Origin: Avibacterium gallinarum
GTDB lineage: Bacteria; Pseudomonadota; Gammaproteobacteria; Enterobacterales; Pasteurellaceae
Direction: 5' to 3'
Assembly (NCBI RefSeq): GCF_002921135.1
Contig: NZ_PQVJ01000011.1
Span: 186,001 to 250,000 of the forward strand
Length of the DNA stretch: 64,000 bases
Within the stretch, counting starts at the first letter, position 1; each line of letters begins with the position of its first letter. The notes below the pieces were generated by a model. The model was given only the letters and a program-made list of their open reading frames with translations. It did not search any database and was not told the DNA's origin. Below are positions 19,860-28,026 of the stretch, piece by piece. The translations under genes and the position numbers were made by a program.

Positions 19860-20619
19860 CTTCGAACTCCTGTGCTTGTGATTGGTTGTTGTTATTGCTG
19901 TTACCTGAGAAGTAGAAATAAAGTACTGCGATTGAACCACCGATGATTGCAACGGCCATAATTGGTAGTTTTAAGTAAGTGGTTGCAACGAAACCGATGA
20001 AGAACACGCCCGCAACTTGTTTTGACCACATAATTTTTAATAACATTGCAAAACCGATTGCTGGAACTAAACGCGCACCTAAGCCTAAGCCTTCTAATAA
20101 TGCTTTTGGTGAGTTATTGTTGATCCAATCTGCTGCGTGTTCACCGAAGTACACGGTAATAAAGGCAACGATTGCATACATTAATGAACGTAATGAAATT
20201 GTCGAAATCAATAAGAAATCAATACCATTTGGATTCGCTTGTTCTGCATACTCATCGGCTTTCCCCATTGTGAATGAAGTTAATGCGAAGAAACCAATCA
20301 CCAACATTTGCATTAATACAGCAATTGGCATACCCACACCCATTGCCACTTCCGCGCTTTGACCTGTCATTGCGGCGAAAGCCACTGCGGCGATAGTACC
20401 CATTGTTACATCTGGTGGCTGAGCCCCAGCATTAGGCACTAAACCTAACCAAGCTAATTCCAGTGTTGCACCTGTGATTAAGCCTAATTGCAAATCACCC
20501 ATAATCAAGCCCACAACAGGCCCTGTGATTAACGGACGGTGGATATTTAATGCGACATCGTATTTATCGATACCACAGAAGAACGCCCAAACGGCGACTA
20601 ATAATGCTTCAGTTAACAT
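19849..20619 (-). CDS. agaW: PTS mannose-family EIIC component
   Basis: The 256-residue membrane protein has the EIIC sequence GPVVGLIMGDLQLGLITGATLELAWLG around 32-58 and about seven to eight membrane segments. With EIID it forms the channel that takes up amino sugars or their disaccharides. The start follows AAGGAG. Specificity (GalNAc, galactosamine or an unsaturated disaccharide) is inferred from neighbours only. Confidence 0.92.
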   Translation of the reverse strand: MLTEALLVAVWAFFCGIDKYDVALNIHRPLITGPVVGLIMGDLQLGLITGATLELAWLGLVPNAGAQPPDVTMGTIAAVAFAAMTGQSAEVAMGVGMPIAVLMQMLVIGFFALTSFTMGKADEYAEQANPNGIDFLLISTISLRSLMYAIVAFITVYFGEHAADWINNNSPKALLEGLGLGARLVPAIGFAMLLKIMWSKQVAGVFFIGFVATTYLKLPIMAVAIIGGSIAVLYFYFSGNSNNNNQSQAQEFEDGI

Positions 20620-20638
20620 AAACGCTCCTTATTGAGTA

Positions 20639-21127
20639 TTAAAGATATTGTTTAATATCGATTTCTTGTGCATCTGGCGTATTTTGGATTGTGCAAGTTA
20701 CTCCTGCATTCAACATACGACGGAACGCGTCAAGATCCTTTTCATCAACAGAAACCGTTTTAGTCAATTGTTTTTTTCCTTCATGGAAGTGCATATTACC
20801 GATATTGCAATGTTTGATAGGCACACCACCTTCAACTAAGCGTGCGACATCTGTTGGATTGTTACATAAAATAAAGATTTTTTGTTGTGGCGATGCTTTA
20901 TGAATCACATCAATGGTTTTTTGGATTGTGAAGAAACGCACAGCATATTCACCACCCGCTGAAGCTTTCATACCCGCTTGCATAAATGCCGCATTTGGGC
21001 CTTCTGCTGCTTCATCGTTTGCCACTAAAATCAAATTGGCTTCTGAGTGTTTACCCCAAGTAATACGGATTTGTCCGTGTAGTAAACGCTCGTCAATTCG
21101 TGTCCATACAATATTAGGTGCTGACAT
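20639..21127 (-). CDS. agaV: PTS mannose-family EIIB component
   Basis: The 162-residue EIIB protein has the phosphohistidine motif RIDERLLHGQIRITWGK with His at residue 16, and the conserved C-terminal half. It transfers phosphate from AgaF to the incoming sugar. It is placed between agaS and agaW with a 14-base gap to agaS. Confidence 0.92.
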   Translation of the reverse strand: MSAPNIVWTRIDERLLHGQIRITWGKHSEANLILVANDEAAEGPNAAFMQAGMKASAGGEYAVRFFTIQKTIDVIHKASPQQKIFILCNNPTDVARLVEGGVPIKHCNIGNMHFHEGKKQLTKTVSVDEKDLDAFRRMLNAGVTCTIQNTPDAQEIDIKQYL

Positions 21128-21141
21128 AAAAATCTCCTTAA

Positions 21142-22302
21142 TTATGAATTAAATGGGTGAATAATAACGCCTTGAACCACTCGGTTTACTTCACCTGTTG
21201 GGCAAGGATTGTCGGTGGTGATACCACGACTGAAAGAACTATAAAATGAATTCACTTGCGCAAAGACAATGTATGGGAATAACAAGGCATAATCTGGTGC
21301 ATTGCTAAAGCCTTCCACTTCAATCACATCTTCGCCTTCCACGCCTGCTTGCGCAGTTAAACATACAACGCGGCTTGCGATATTATCGCGGCGCAATTCA
21401 TTATATAAATCAAGATCATATAAACGGGTATAAGGTTGATTTGATAAAAATTCTACGACCACCGTTTTAGGATTCACAATAGATTTTGGTCCGTGGCGGA
21501 AACCGAGTGGTGAATCATAGGTTGCCACAATGCGTCCTGCGGTTAATTCCAAAATTTTCAATGCAGATTCTTGTGCCAAACCTTGCAAGCCACCGCTACC
21601 TAAATAGATAATGCGTTCCATATCTACCTGAGAAAGTTGGCGTGCATAATCCACATAGCGAGGGAGCAATTTTTCTGTGGCATCGCAAATAAATTGTAGC
21701 TGTTCAACTACTGAGCCTTTTGGCAATAAGAACACTGAAAGCGCGGATAACATCATTGAGCTAAAGCTAGATGTCATTGCAAAACCGCCATCATTGGTTT
21801 GTGGTGGCATTAATAAGGCTAAAGTGCGGTCATTTTTTTGCGCATTTTGATACAACGCCCCTTGCTCATTACAAGTAATGAATAAATGGTAGCAATTGGT
21901 TAAACACTGATTGGCTAATTCTACCGCAGCCACACTTTCCGGGCTGTTACCTGAACGCGCGAAAGAAATTAATAAGGTTGGCACGTCCTGTGCAAAATAT
22001 TGGTAAGGATTAGACACAATATCTGTTGTGGCAATGGATTCCACACGTTTATCCGTTAAAGTTAAAACGAAAGGCTGTAAGGAATGCCCCACGAAAGCTG
22101 AGGTTCCTGCGCCGGTGAAAATCACACGTCCATTTGCTGCATTCATTACAGGCGCAATGAAATCTAAGATTTGCTGACGTTGCACTTCCACTGTCTGTAA
22201 TGCTTGTAACCAAGCCTGAGGCTGATGCTCAATTTCTTTTGCGGTCATAATGGCTTTGCCTGCCACTAATTCGCTTTCTGAAAATCCTAAATAACTTGTC
22301 AT
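21142..22302 (-). CDS. agaS: galactosamine-6-phosphate deaminase/isomerase AgaS
   Basis: This SIS-domain protein of about 386 residues closely resembles E. coli AgaS, with GAGTSAFVGHSL, LLISFARSGNSPESVAAVELANQ (in segments), YLGSGGLQGLAQESALK, FRHGPKSIV and the C-terminal VNRVVQGVIIHP. It deaminates and isomerises galactosamine-6-phosphate to tagatose-6-phosphate. I chose the ATG at 22302, which has GAGGA about 9 bases upstream; the longer frame starts at a TTG. It follows agaZ by 15 bases. Confidence 0.93.
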   Translation of the reverse strand: MTSYLGFSESELVAGKAIMTAKEIEHQPQAWLQALQTVEVQRQQILDFIAPVMNAANGRVIFTGAGTSAFVGHSLQPFVLTLTDKRVESIATTDIVSNPYQYFAQDVPTLLISFARSGNSPESVAAVELANQCLTNCYHLFITCNEQGALYQNAQKNDRTLALLMPPQTNDGGFAMTSSFSSMMLSALSVFLLPKGSVVEQLQFICDATEKLLPRYVDYARQLSQVDMERIIYLGSGGLQGLAQESALKILELTAGRIVATYDSPLGFRHGPKSIVNPKTVVVEFLSNQPYTRLYDLDLYNELRRDNIASRVVCLTAQAGVEGEDVIEVEGFSNAPDYALLFPYIVFAQVNSFYSSFSRGITTDNPCPTGEVNRVVQGVIIHPFNS

Positions 22303-22317
22303 CTTATCTATCCTCAA

Positions 22318-23601
22318 TTATTTATTGAAAAAACTTGCTAAGGCGTATTGGCGAACAACTGCACGCACTTTGTCTAGCACTAACTCTCTACCGCGTGGTG
22401 CAAGTGTGCCTTCGCGCACAGCAACATATTGCTCTGGTAAATATTGGCTTAATAGTGGTAATGGAATACCCAGATTGTCAAAATTCGCTAACAATTTCTC
22501 TACTGCCGCAGCAATTTCAGGATTTGTCCAGTAATAACGAATACGATCACTAAAGCTAAAACTTCTTGCAAAACGTTGCTCTAATTCTGTGCCGTGATAG
22601 TATTTTTGCCAGTTTTCTGGGTGCGCTAACATTTGCTCTTCAAGCACAGCGAGTAAGTTGGAACGCTGTTCTGCTGGAAATAAATAGTTTTCCATTGCAC
22701 ATAAAGCATATAAACCCTCACGCAATGCAAACGTTAATGCCGGCCCAACTTTTAAAATCGCAAAGTGATTTTTTACTAAGGCTTTGTAAGCTTCTTCTGT
22801 TTGATAATCAGTAGAATGCGCTTCAAACACTAAATTTTCATAATCATTGACCACTTGGCTTAAGGCTTGCGCTTTCTCTGGAATAAAATCAATCACTTTA
22901 GTGTGATCAAACTCCACGCCCGGCTGCACCACTAAACCAATTACGCGTGGCCAAATATGTTCCAACCCAACGCGTGCAAAGGCCTGTTGGTGTGCATTAA
23001 TAGTGGCTTTCGCAGCACTTGGTGAAGTTACCTCTAATTCAGCGATTTCTTCTGCTTCACCACCTGGTACAGGAACTTCTGTGCCAATAATGTAAACAAT
23101 ACGATCAGCAAAACCATTTTTCGCTGCCGTTTGTTCTGCAATCACTGCAAGACGAGCGGCACGCTCTGCCACAATTTCATCAGACAATGGCACTGGATCA
23201 CCTTTACAAGACATACTGCAATCTAAGTGAATTTTTTCAAATCCGGCTGCCACATAAGCTTCAATCAGTTTCTCAGCATTGGCCATTGCTTCATCTGCGG
23301 CCAATCCTTGCCAACGGTTAGGGCCTAAATGATCGCCCCCTAAAATTAATTGATCACGCGGAAAACCCACTTGGTCAGCAAGCTGCTCAACGAAATGACG
23401 AAAATCCGCTGGCGTCATTCCCGTATAACCGCCAAATTGATCCACTTGGTTAGACGTCGCTTCAATTAATAATGGGGTGTTATCTTGTTTCGCTTGTAAT
23501 AATGAGGCCTCTAAAACAAGAGGATGTGCAGAACACACGGAATAAATTCCTACTACTTCACCTGCTTTATGTTGTTTAATCAGTTTCAGTAATGTACTCA
23601 T
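22318..23601 (-). CDS. agaZ: AgaZ/KbaZ/GatZ-family protein
   Basis: The protein is 427 residues from the ATG at 23601, the length of E. coli AgaZ, and shares its blocks [14 protein letters not shown]-like ([14 protein letters not shown]), [37 protein letters not shown] and [10 protein letters not shown]. AgaZ/KbaZ was described as a non-catalytic partner of the class II tagatose bisphosphate aldolase, and it has also been proposed as a tagatose-6-phosphate kinase. Here it is first in the operon while the aldolase is of the unrelated LacD type. An aldolase-subunit role is therefore doubtful. Confidence 0.9.
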   Translation of the reverse strand: MSTLLKLIKQHKAGEVVGIYSVCSAHPLVLEASLLQAKQDNTPLLIEATSNQVDQFGGYTGMTPADFRHFVEQLADQVGFPRDQLILGGDHLGPNRWQGLAADEAMANAEKLIEAYVAAGFEKIHLDCSMSCKGDPVPLSDEIVAERAARLAVIAEQTAAKNGFADRIVYIIGTEVPVPGGEAEEIAELEVTSPSAAKATINAHQQAFARVGLEHIWPRVIGLVVQPGVEFDHTKVIDFIPEKAQALSQVVNDYENLVFEAHSTDYQTEEAYKALVKNHFAILKVGPALTFALREGLYALCAMENYLFPAEQRSNLLAVLEEQMLAHPENWQKYYHGTELEQRFARSFSFSDRIRYYWTNPEIAAAVEKLLANFDNLGIPLPLLSQYLPEQYVAVREGTLAPRGRELVLDKVRAVVRQYALASFFNK

Positions 23602-23673
23602 TTTGGATTTTTCCTTTTCTTTTGATATGGATATTTTACCAAGCAATTTGTTTCAAATTGTTTTGAGCGGATT

Positions 23674-23693
23674 ATAACGAAAGCAATCAAAAG
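23674..23693 (-). promoter_or_regulatory. putative AgaR operator upstream of agaZ
   Basis: Tandem 10-base units ATAACGAAAG and CAATCAAAAG (minus strand CTTTTGATTG CTTTCGTTAT) resemble the repeat upstream of agaR. It lies about 75 bases before the agaZ start, where a repressor would block transcription. Confidence 0.4.
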
Positions 23694-23716
23694 AAAAAAA
23701 TACAAAAATCGAAATC

Positions 23717-23732
23717 TGTGATCTAATTCACA
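23717..23732. promoter_or_regulatory. consensus CRP site between agaZ and the Tat sulfatase gene
   Basis: TGTGA TCTAAT TCACA is a perfect palindromic match to the CRP/Sxy consensus with 6-base spacing. It sits in the divergent promoter region and could activate transcription in both directions, placing the island under catabolite control. Confidence 0.85.
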
Positions 23733-23749
23733 AAATAAAATATTTTTTC

Positions 23750-23764
23750 TAAAACGATGTTTTA
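23750..23764. promoter_or_regulatory. KdgR-like palindrome in the divergent promoter
   Basis: TAAAACGATGTTTTA has perfect 6-base arms around a 3-base centre. It shares its core with sites at 9749 and 27937 and is likely bound by the IclR/KdgR-type protein encoded at 27067. The assignment is inferred. Confidence 0.55.
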
Positions 23765-23802
23765 AAATGTGGAGATTAGGATTTTTTTATGAAAAAATAA
23801 CC

Positions 23803-23835
23803 GCACTTTGTTTATTAAGAAGTAGCGCAAAGTGC
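23803..23835 (+). other. leader hairpin of the Tat sulfatase mRNA
   Basis: GCACTTTG (23803-23810) and CAAAGTGC (23828-23835) form an 8-base perfect stem just ahead of the AAGGAG ribosome site. The left arm is part of an uptake signal (CCGCACTTT). It may modulate translation or early termination. Confidence 0.4.
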
Positions 23836-23863
23836 AACTAAGTCAAAGATAAGGAGTAATCAG

Positions 23864-25432
23864 ATGAGTATTTCACGTCGTAATTTTATTAAAGGTGTTG
23901 CGACAACCGGTGCGGCAGCGGCGCTGTCAACCACTGCGGTGAATGCAGTCGCCAATAATAATGCTAAAGATTCAGCCAAAAAATCCAACAATCCACCACT
24001 GAACCTATTAATCGTATTTCCAGATGAAATGCGTGCAATGGCGCAAGGGTTTAAACATCAAGATCCAGCCATCACCCCGCATTTAGATGCTTTTGCGAAA
24101 ACCGCTAAAGTAATGGATCAAATGGCATCAAACTATCCGCTTTGTTCACCATTCCGCGGTATGTTTATGACAGGTAAATATCCGCTACACAATGGGGTAA
24201 CAGGTAATACCCACGACTACGGTGGTAAAGTGGGAATTGAACTTTCACCTTATGCGAAATGTTGGTCTGATGTATTAAAAGATGAAGGCTATTCATTAGG
24301 TTACATTGGTAAATGGCATTTGGACGTGCCACAAGAACCGTACATTAAGAGCTACAACAACCCAATGGAAGGACGCTATTGGAATGATTGGACACCACCA
24401 GATCGCCGCCACGGTTTTGATTTCTGGTATTCTTACGGCACTTATGATTTACACTTAAAACCAATGTATTGGGGCAATGACACACCGCGTGAATACCCAG
24501 AATATGTGGATCAATGGGGGCCTGAACACGAAGCGGATATGGCAATTAAATATCTTCGCAATGAAGAAAACAAATATCGCGATCCAAGCAAACCGTTCGC
24601 CTTAGTGGTTTCAATGAACCCACCTCATTCCCCTTATGATCAAGTGCCACAAAAATATCTTGATATGTATCCGCAAAGTTCTAAAGAACTCAACACACGC
24701 CCAAATGTAGATTGGGATAAAAAATATCAAGAAGGCTACGGCCCGCAATATTTCAAAGAATACTTGGCGATGGTTTCAGGAGTTGATGACCAATTTGGAC
24801 GCATTCTTGCTGAGCTTGACAAACAAGGCTTGGCAGACAACACCCTAGTAGTATTCTTCTCTGACCACGGTTGTTGTATGGGTTCTCACGGCGCACCGAC
24901 CAAAAATAATATTTATGAAGAATCAATGCGCGTGCCAATGATGTTCCGCTTACCGGGCAAAATCCCTGCAGGTGTGAATGAAAGCTTAATGTCTGCGCCA
25001 GATATTTATCCAACCATCTTAGATCTTCTTGGTTTTAAAGATAGCATTCCAGATAGCGTAGAAGGGGTAAGTTTAGCCGAGCAAGTGCTATACGATAAAG
25101 GGATTAGCCCAACCTCTCAGCTTTACCTCTTTGTGCCTTATGGTCAGCCTTCTTTTGGCAGACGTGGCGTACGTACCAAAACCCACACATTAGAAGTTGA
25201 TCGTCAAGATGGCGAACCATTGAAATATAAACTCTTTGATAATGTGGCAGATCCATACCAAATGAAGAATATTGCAGATAGCAATCCTGAATTGGTACAA
25301 AAACTGATCAAAGAAGAATTATTGCCTTGGTTAGAAAAAACTGGTGATTCTTGGCGTCCTGTTGAATTCATTACTGGCCCAACGAAAAAAATGAAAAAAC
25401 AACTGGAAAGCTGTGCGGCACCAAAAGCCTAA
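23864..25432 (+). CDS. Tat-exported cysteine-type sulfatase
   Basis: The 522-residue sulfatase has a twin-arginine signal (SRRNFIKG at 4-11, then a hydrophobic stretch to about residue 30). The formylglycine site is C94 in LCSPFRGMFMTGKYP (C-x-P-x-R). Metal motifs are FPDEMRAM at 52-59, with DE in place of the more common DD, and FFSDHGCCMGSHG near 340. Export after cytosolic folding and maturation by the anSME is the expected route. It starts the sulfatase-DUF2264 transcript, divergent from the PTS operon across a CRP/KdgR-type control region. The substrate is probably a sulfated glycan fragment. Confidence 0.9.
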   Translation: MSISRRNFIKGVATTGAAAALSTTAVNAVANNNAKDSAKKSNNPPLNLLIVFPDEMRAMAQGFKHQDPAITPHLDAFAKTAKVMDQMASNYPLCSPFRGMFMTGKYPLHNGVTGNTHDYGGKVGIELSPYAKCWSDVLKDEGYSLGYIGKWHLDVPQEPYIKSYNNPMEGRYWNDWTPPDRRHGFDFWYSYGTYDLHLKPMYWGNDTPREYPEYVDQWGPEHEADMAIKYLRNEENKYRDPSKPFALVVSMNPPHSPYDQVPQKYLDMYPQSSKELNTRPNVDWDKKYQEGYGPQYFKEYLAMVSGVDDQFGRILAELDKQGLADNTLVVFFSDHGCCMGSHGAPTKNNIYEESMRVPMMFRLPGKIPAGVNESLMSAPDIYPTILDLLGFKDSIPDSVEGVSLAEQVLYDKGISPTSQLYLFVPYGQPSFGRRGVRTKTHTLEVDRQDGEPLKYKLFDNVADPYQMKNIADSNPELVQKLIKEELLPWLEKTGDSWRPVEFITGPTKKMKKQLESCAAPKA

Positions 25433-25438
25433 CAGCAC

Positions 25439-25464
25439 GCACTCACTGAATCTTCAGTGAGTGC
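25439..25464 (+). other. intercistronic hairpin after the Tat sulfatase
   Basis: Twelve-base perfect arms GCACTCACTGAA / TTCAGTGAGTGC are separated by only 2 bases. No T-run follows, and the next gene has an AGGAG 15 bases later, so a processing or stability role is more likely than termination. Confidence 0.55.
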
Positions 25465-25480
25465 AACTAGGAGCGGATAA

Positions 25481-27001
25481 ATGCCAGCCCAACCTCAAAT
25501 TCGTTTTACTGAACGACCTTATTTAGCTCACGAACATCCTCGTTTACGGGATTATTGGCGGGCATTTAAGGAAAGATTGCAGCGTTCAATGAAACGAAAA
25601 GCCTTGTTTGGCAATACTGATCCTCTTATTGATAAACAGCTCAAACAGGCATTTACAAAAGATTCCACCTTTTCGCAAGAAAAGTTTGAATTATTGGTGA
25701 GTTATTTTATCCGCTCCTTTCTTCATTATGCCAATGATGTCTATGCTCGTGCCGATTATCACGGCTATCCTTCTGAACAAGGAATGGTTTCCGATTCCAT
25801 TGAAGGAGCTGCACGCAACTATCCTTTGTTAGCTGCCTATTTACATTATCAACCTAATACCAATCCCACTCTTGTTAAGCAAGTGCAACAGGCCTTATCC
25901 GCTGGCTTTCTCAATGCCACTGATCCCAGCCATTCAGGCTATTGGGGAGAATTAAAAAGTTTTCAGCAAACAATCTGCGAAAGTGCGGATTTCGCTTTGG
26001 CTCTGTGGTTAAGCAAAGAACACGTTTGGACGCATTACAACGCCCAGCAAAAACAGCAAATCATTGATTGGTTACGCCAAATTAACCAAGTGCAAACCGT
26101 GGACAACAACTGGCATTTGTTTATTTTATTAGTGCAGTTTGTAGTAAAAGATCTTACTGGCATTGATGAAATCAACCACGAACGCTATCAACGAATTAAA
26201 GAATTTTATGTGGGTAATGGCTGGTTTCGTGATGGAGAGAAAGGCAATTTCGATTATTACAACTCTTGGGGCTTCCATTATGGGCTATTTTGGCTCGATC
26301 AAATTTCCCCCAATTTTGACCGCACTTTCATTCAACAAAGTGCGGTGGAATTTTGTCAAGATTTTCACTATTTATTTGCGCCACAAGGTTTTGCTTTTTT
26401 CGGGCGCAGCCTACCCTACCGTTTCGCCGCGCCTACCGCTTTAATTAGCACAATGATCCAACAACAAAAAAGCAATGGACAAGGCAAGCGTATTTTATCT
26501 TGCCTAACGCATTTTCTTATTCAACAAGATGCCATTGCGCACGGCAATGTAACACAAGGCTTATTGCAAAAAGACAGACGGCTGGTTGATCCTTATAGTG
26601 GCGCGGCAAGTGGCTTGTGGTCATTACGTCCTTTCATTTTGTTACTTTATGGCAGCCAAAAAATCCCTTTCTGGCAAACTGAAGAACAGCCCCTTGCCAT
26701 TGAACAGCAAGATTACGATATTCGCATTCCCGCCATTAATTTGCGCATTATTGGCACACAAGCCACGCAAGAAATTGTGGCGTTGTTTGAACATCAACAA
26801 TATCCCAACGCCCCTTTTGCCCAAGCCTGTTTACAACAGCAAAACATTATAATGAAAGGAATTGAATGGCTTTGCGGACGTTCCACCAGAGGAAAAAATA
26901 ATTTATTGCGTAAAGGCGTAACGGCCTTTTCATCAAAATTATCCCTGTATCTTCCCGACAAAGCAAAAAATAGCAAAAAACCACCGCACTTTTCTCGCTA
27001 A
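25481..27001 (+). CDS. DUF2264 (GH154-like) protein
   Basis: The 506-residue cytosolic protein (no signal peptide) has DUF2264 features: an all-helical N-terminal part with DNNWHLFILLVQFV near 207-220, and GNGWFRDGEKGNFDYYNSWGFHYGLFW around 245-271 read in segments. DUF2264 proteins form glycoside hydrolase family GH154, for which beta-glucuronidase activity has been reported. Here it may act on saturated glucuronic acid ends that GH105 cannot process. That is an inference from family and context. The gene contains two opposed uptake signals (26319-26328, 26337-26346). Confidence 0.7.
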   Translation: MPAQPQIRFTERPYLAHEHPRLRDYWRAFKERLQRSMKRKALFGNTDPLIDKQLKQAFTKDSTFSQEKFELLVSYFIRSFLHYANDVYARADYHGYPSEQGMVSDSIEGAARNYPLLAAYLHYQPNTNPTLVKQVQQALSAGFLNATDPSHSGYWGELKSFQQTICESADFALALWLSKEHVWTHYNAQQKQQIIDWLRQINQVQTVDNNWHLFILLVQFVVKDLTGIDEINHERYQRIKEFYVGNGWFRDGEKGNFDYYNSWGFHYGLFWLDQISPNFDRTFIQQSAVEFCQDFHYLFAPQGFAFFGRSLPYRFAAPTALISTMIQQQKSNGQGKRILSCLTHFLIQQDAIAHGNVTQGLLQKDRRLVDPYSGAASGLWSLRPFILLLYGSQKIPFWQTEEQPLAIEQQDYDIRIPAINLRIIGTQATQEIVALFEHQQYPNAPFAQACLQQQNIIMKGIEWLCGRSTRGKNNLLRKGVTAFSSKLSLYLPDKAKNSKKPPHFSR

Positions 27002-27030
27002 GGTTTTGTGCTAACTAATCACAATAAAAA

Positions 27031-27052
27031 TAAGGCGGAACAAGCCGCCTTA
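27031..27052. terminator. bidirectional terminator
   Basis: TAAGGCGG / CCGCCTTA arms with a 6-base loop, flanked by an A-run (T-run on the minus strand), lie between the converging DUF2264 gene and the kdgR-like gene. Confidence 0.75.
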
Positions 27053-27066
27053 AATCTTTCTCAATG

Positions 27067-27855
27067 TTATTCCGCCACAGGATAATGTTGATAGCCAAGT
27101 TGTTTTGACACATTTCGTCCCGCTTGGTGCAACATTTCCACTAAATGCGCTAAGTTTTCTTTCTCAAAACGCACTAGCGGCAAGGAAACCGAAATCGCCG
27201 CCACAATATGCCCTAAGCGATCATAAATTGGCGCGGCAACACAATGTAGCCCCACTTCTTGTTCTTCTTTATCTTCCGCATAATGCTGTTGGCGAACCAA
27301 GGCAAGCTCTTGTTTTAATTCGTCAATATTTTTCAGCGTATTTTCTGTATGCTGAACAAATTCCACCTCTTTCAACAAGTTTTCCACTTCTTCGTCAGAA
27401 AGTGCGGAAAGCAACACTTTACCAATCGCCGTGCTGTAAGATGGGTTTCTGCGTCCAACGCGCGAATACATTCTTAAGCTGTAAGTGGAATCAATTTTGT
27501 GTAAGTAAATGATCTCACTGCCGTCTAACGCGCCCAAATGCAGGGTTTCGCCTGTTTGTTTAGAAATCGCTTCCATTTCTTTGTTGGCAAGATCGATTAA
27601 ATCCACGTATTCTAAGGCTCTTGCGCTAATTTCAAATAATTTTAAGGTGAGGCGATATTTATCCGTTTCCCCCTCTTGTGCCACAATGCCAAGGGACTTC
27701 ATTGTTTGCAAAAAGCGATAAATCGTGCTTTTCGACATCATCAAACGCTGAGCTAATTCGGTTACGCCAATTTCTTTTTGTTCGCTCAAGGCGTCCACAA
27801 TGCCAAACACTTTCAGCACGGAAGAAACAACATCAGGTTGGGTATCTTTTTCCAT
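27067..27855 (-). CDS. kdgR: IclR-family regulator, KdgR-like
   Basis: The 262-residue protein has an N-terminal winged helix-turn-helix (GVTELAQRLMMSKSTIYRFLQT, about residues 25-50) and a C-terminal IclR effector domain with YSTAIGKVLLSAL and GLHCVAAPIYD. It is divergent from kdgK-eda, which makes it the best candidate for the KdgR repressor sensing 2-keto-3-deoxygluconate. KdgR-like palindromes are found in its own promoter region and in two others in the island. Confidence 0.85.
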   Translation of the reverse strand: MEKDTQPDVVSSVLKVFGIVDALSEQKEIGVTELAQRLMMSKSTIYRFLQTMKSLGIVAQEGETDKYRLTLKLFEISARALEYVDLIDLANKEMEAISKQTGETLHLGALDGSEIIYLHKIDSTYSLRMYSRVGRRNPSYSTAIGKVLLSALSDEEVENLLKEVEFVQHTENTLKNIDELKQELALVRQQHYAEDKEEQEVGLHCVAAPIYDRLGHIVAAISVSLPLVRFEKENLAHLVEMLHQAGRNVSKQLGYQHYPVAE

Positions 27856-27887
27856 ATTTTAGCTTCTCAAAATTTAAACACATATTT

Positions 27888-27903
27888 TGTGAGTATATTA
27901 ACA
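27888..27903. promoter_or_regulatory. CRP-like site between kdgR and kdgK
   Basis: TGTGA GTATAT TAACA has one mismatch from the CRP palindrome, with correct spacing. It lies in the divergent kdgR/kdgK promoter region. Confidence 0.5.
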
Positions 27904-27936
27904 CAAGCACGAATTTTGAAAAGCAACAAAATAAAA

Positions 27937-27951
27937 TGAAACTCTATTTCA
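27937..27951. promoter_or_regulatory. KdgR-like palindrome between kdgR and kdgK
   Basis: TGAAA CTCTA TTTCA is embedded in the longer imperfect palindrome 27931-27958 (ATAAAA...TTTTAT ends). It is positioned to control kdgK-eda and autoregulate kdgR. Confidence 0.65.
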
Positions 27952-28026
27952 ATTTTATTGAAGATAAGGCTTAATTCTCTTATAATCAGCATTATTTCAC
28001 TCACTTTAATTATAAAGGAGGAAACA

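Noticed and set aside
19860-19952. N-terminal extension of the EIID protein
   Set aside because: It lies wholly inside agaW, lacks family similarity, and an AGGAG fixes the start at 19859.
27958-28026. Upstream ATG start for kdgK
   Set aside because: It sits next to the KdgR-like palindrome, and the GTG at 28027 has an AAGGAGG at proper distance and the family N terminus.
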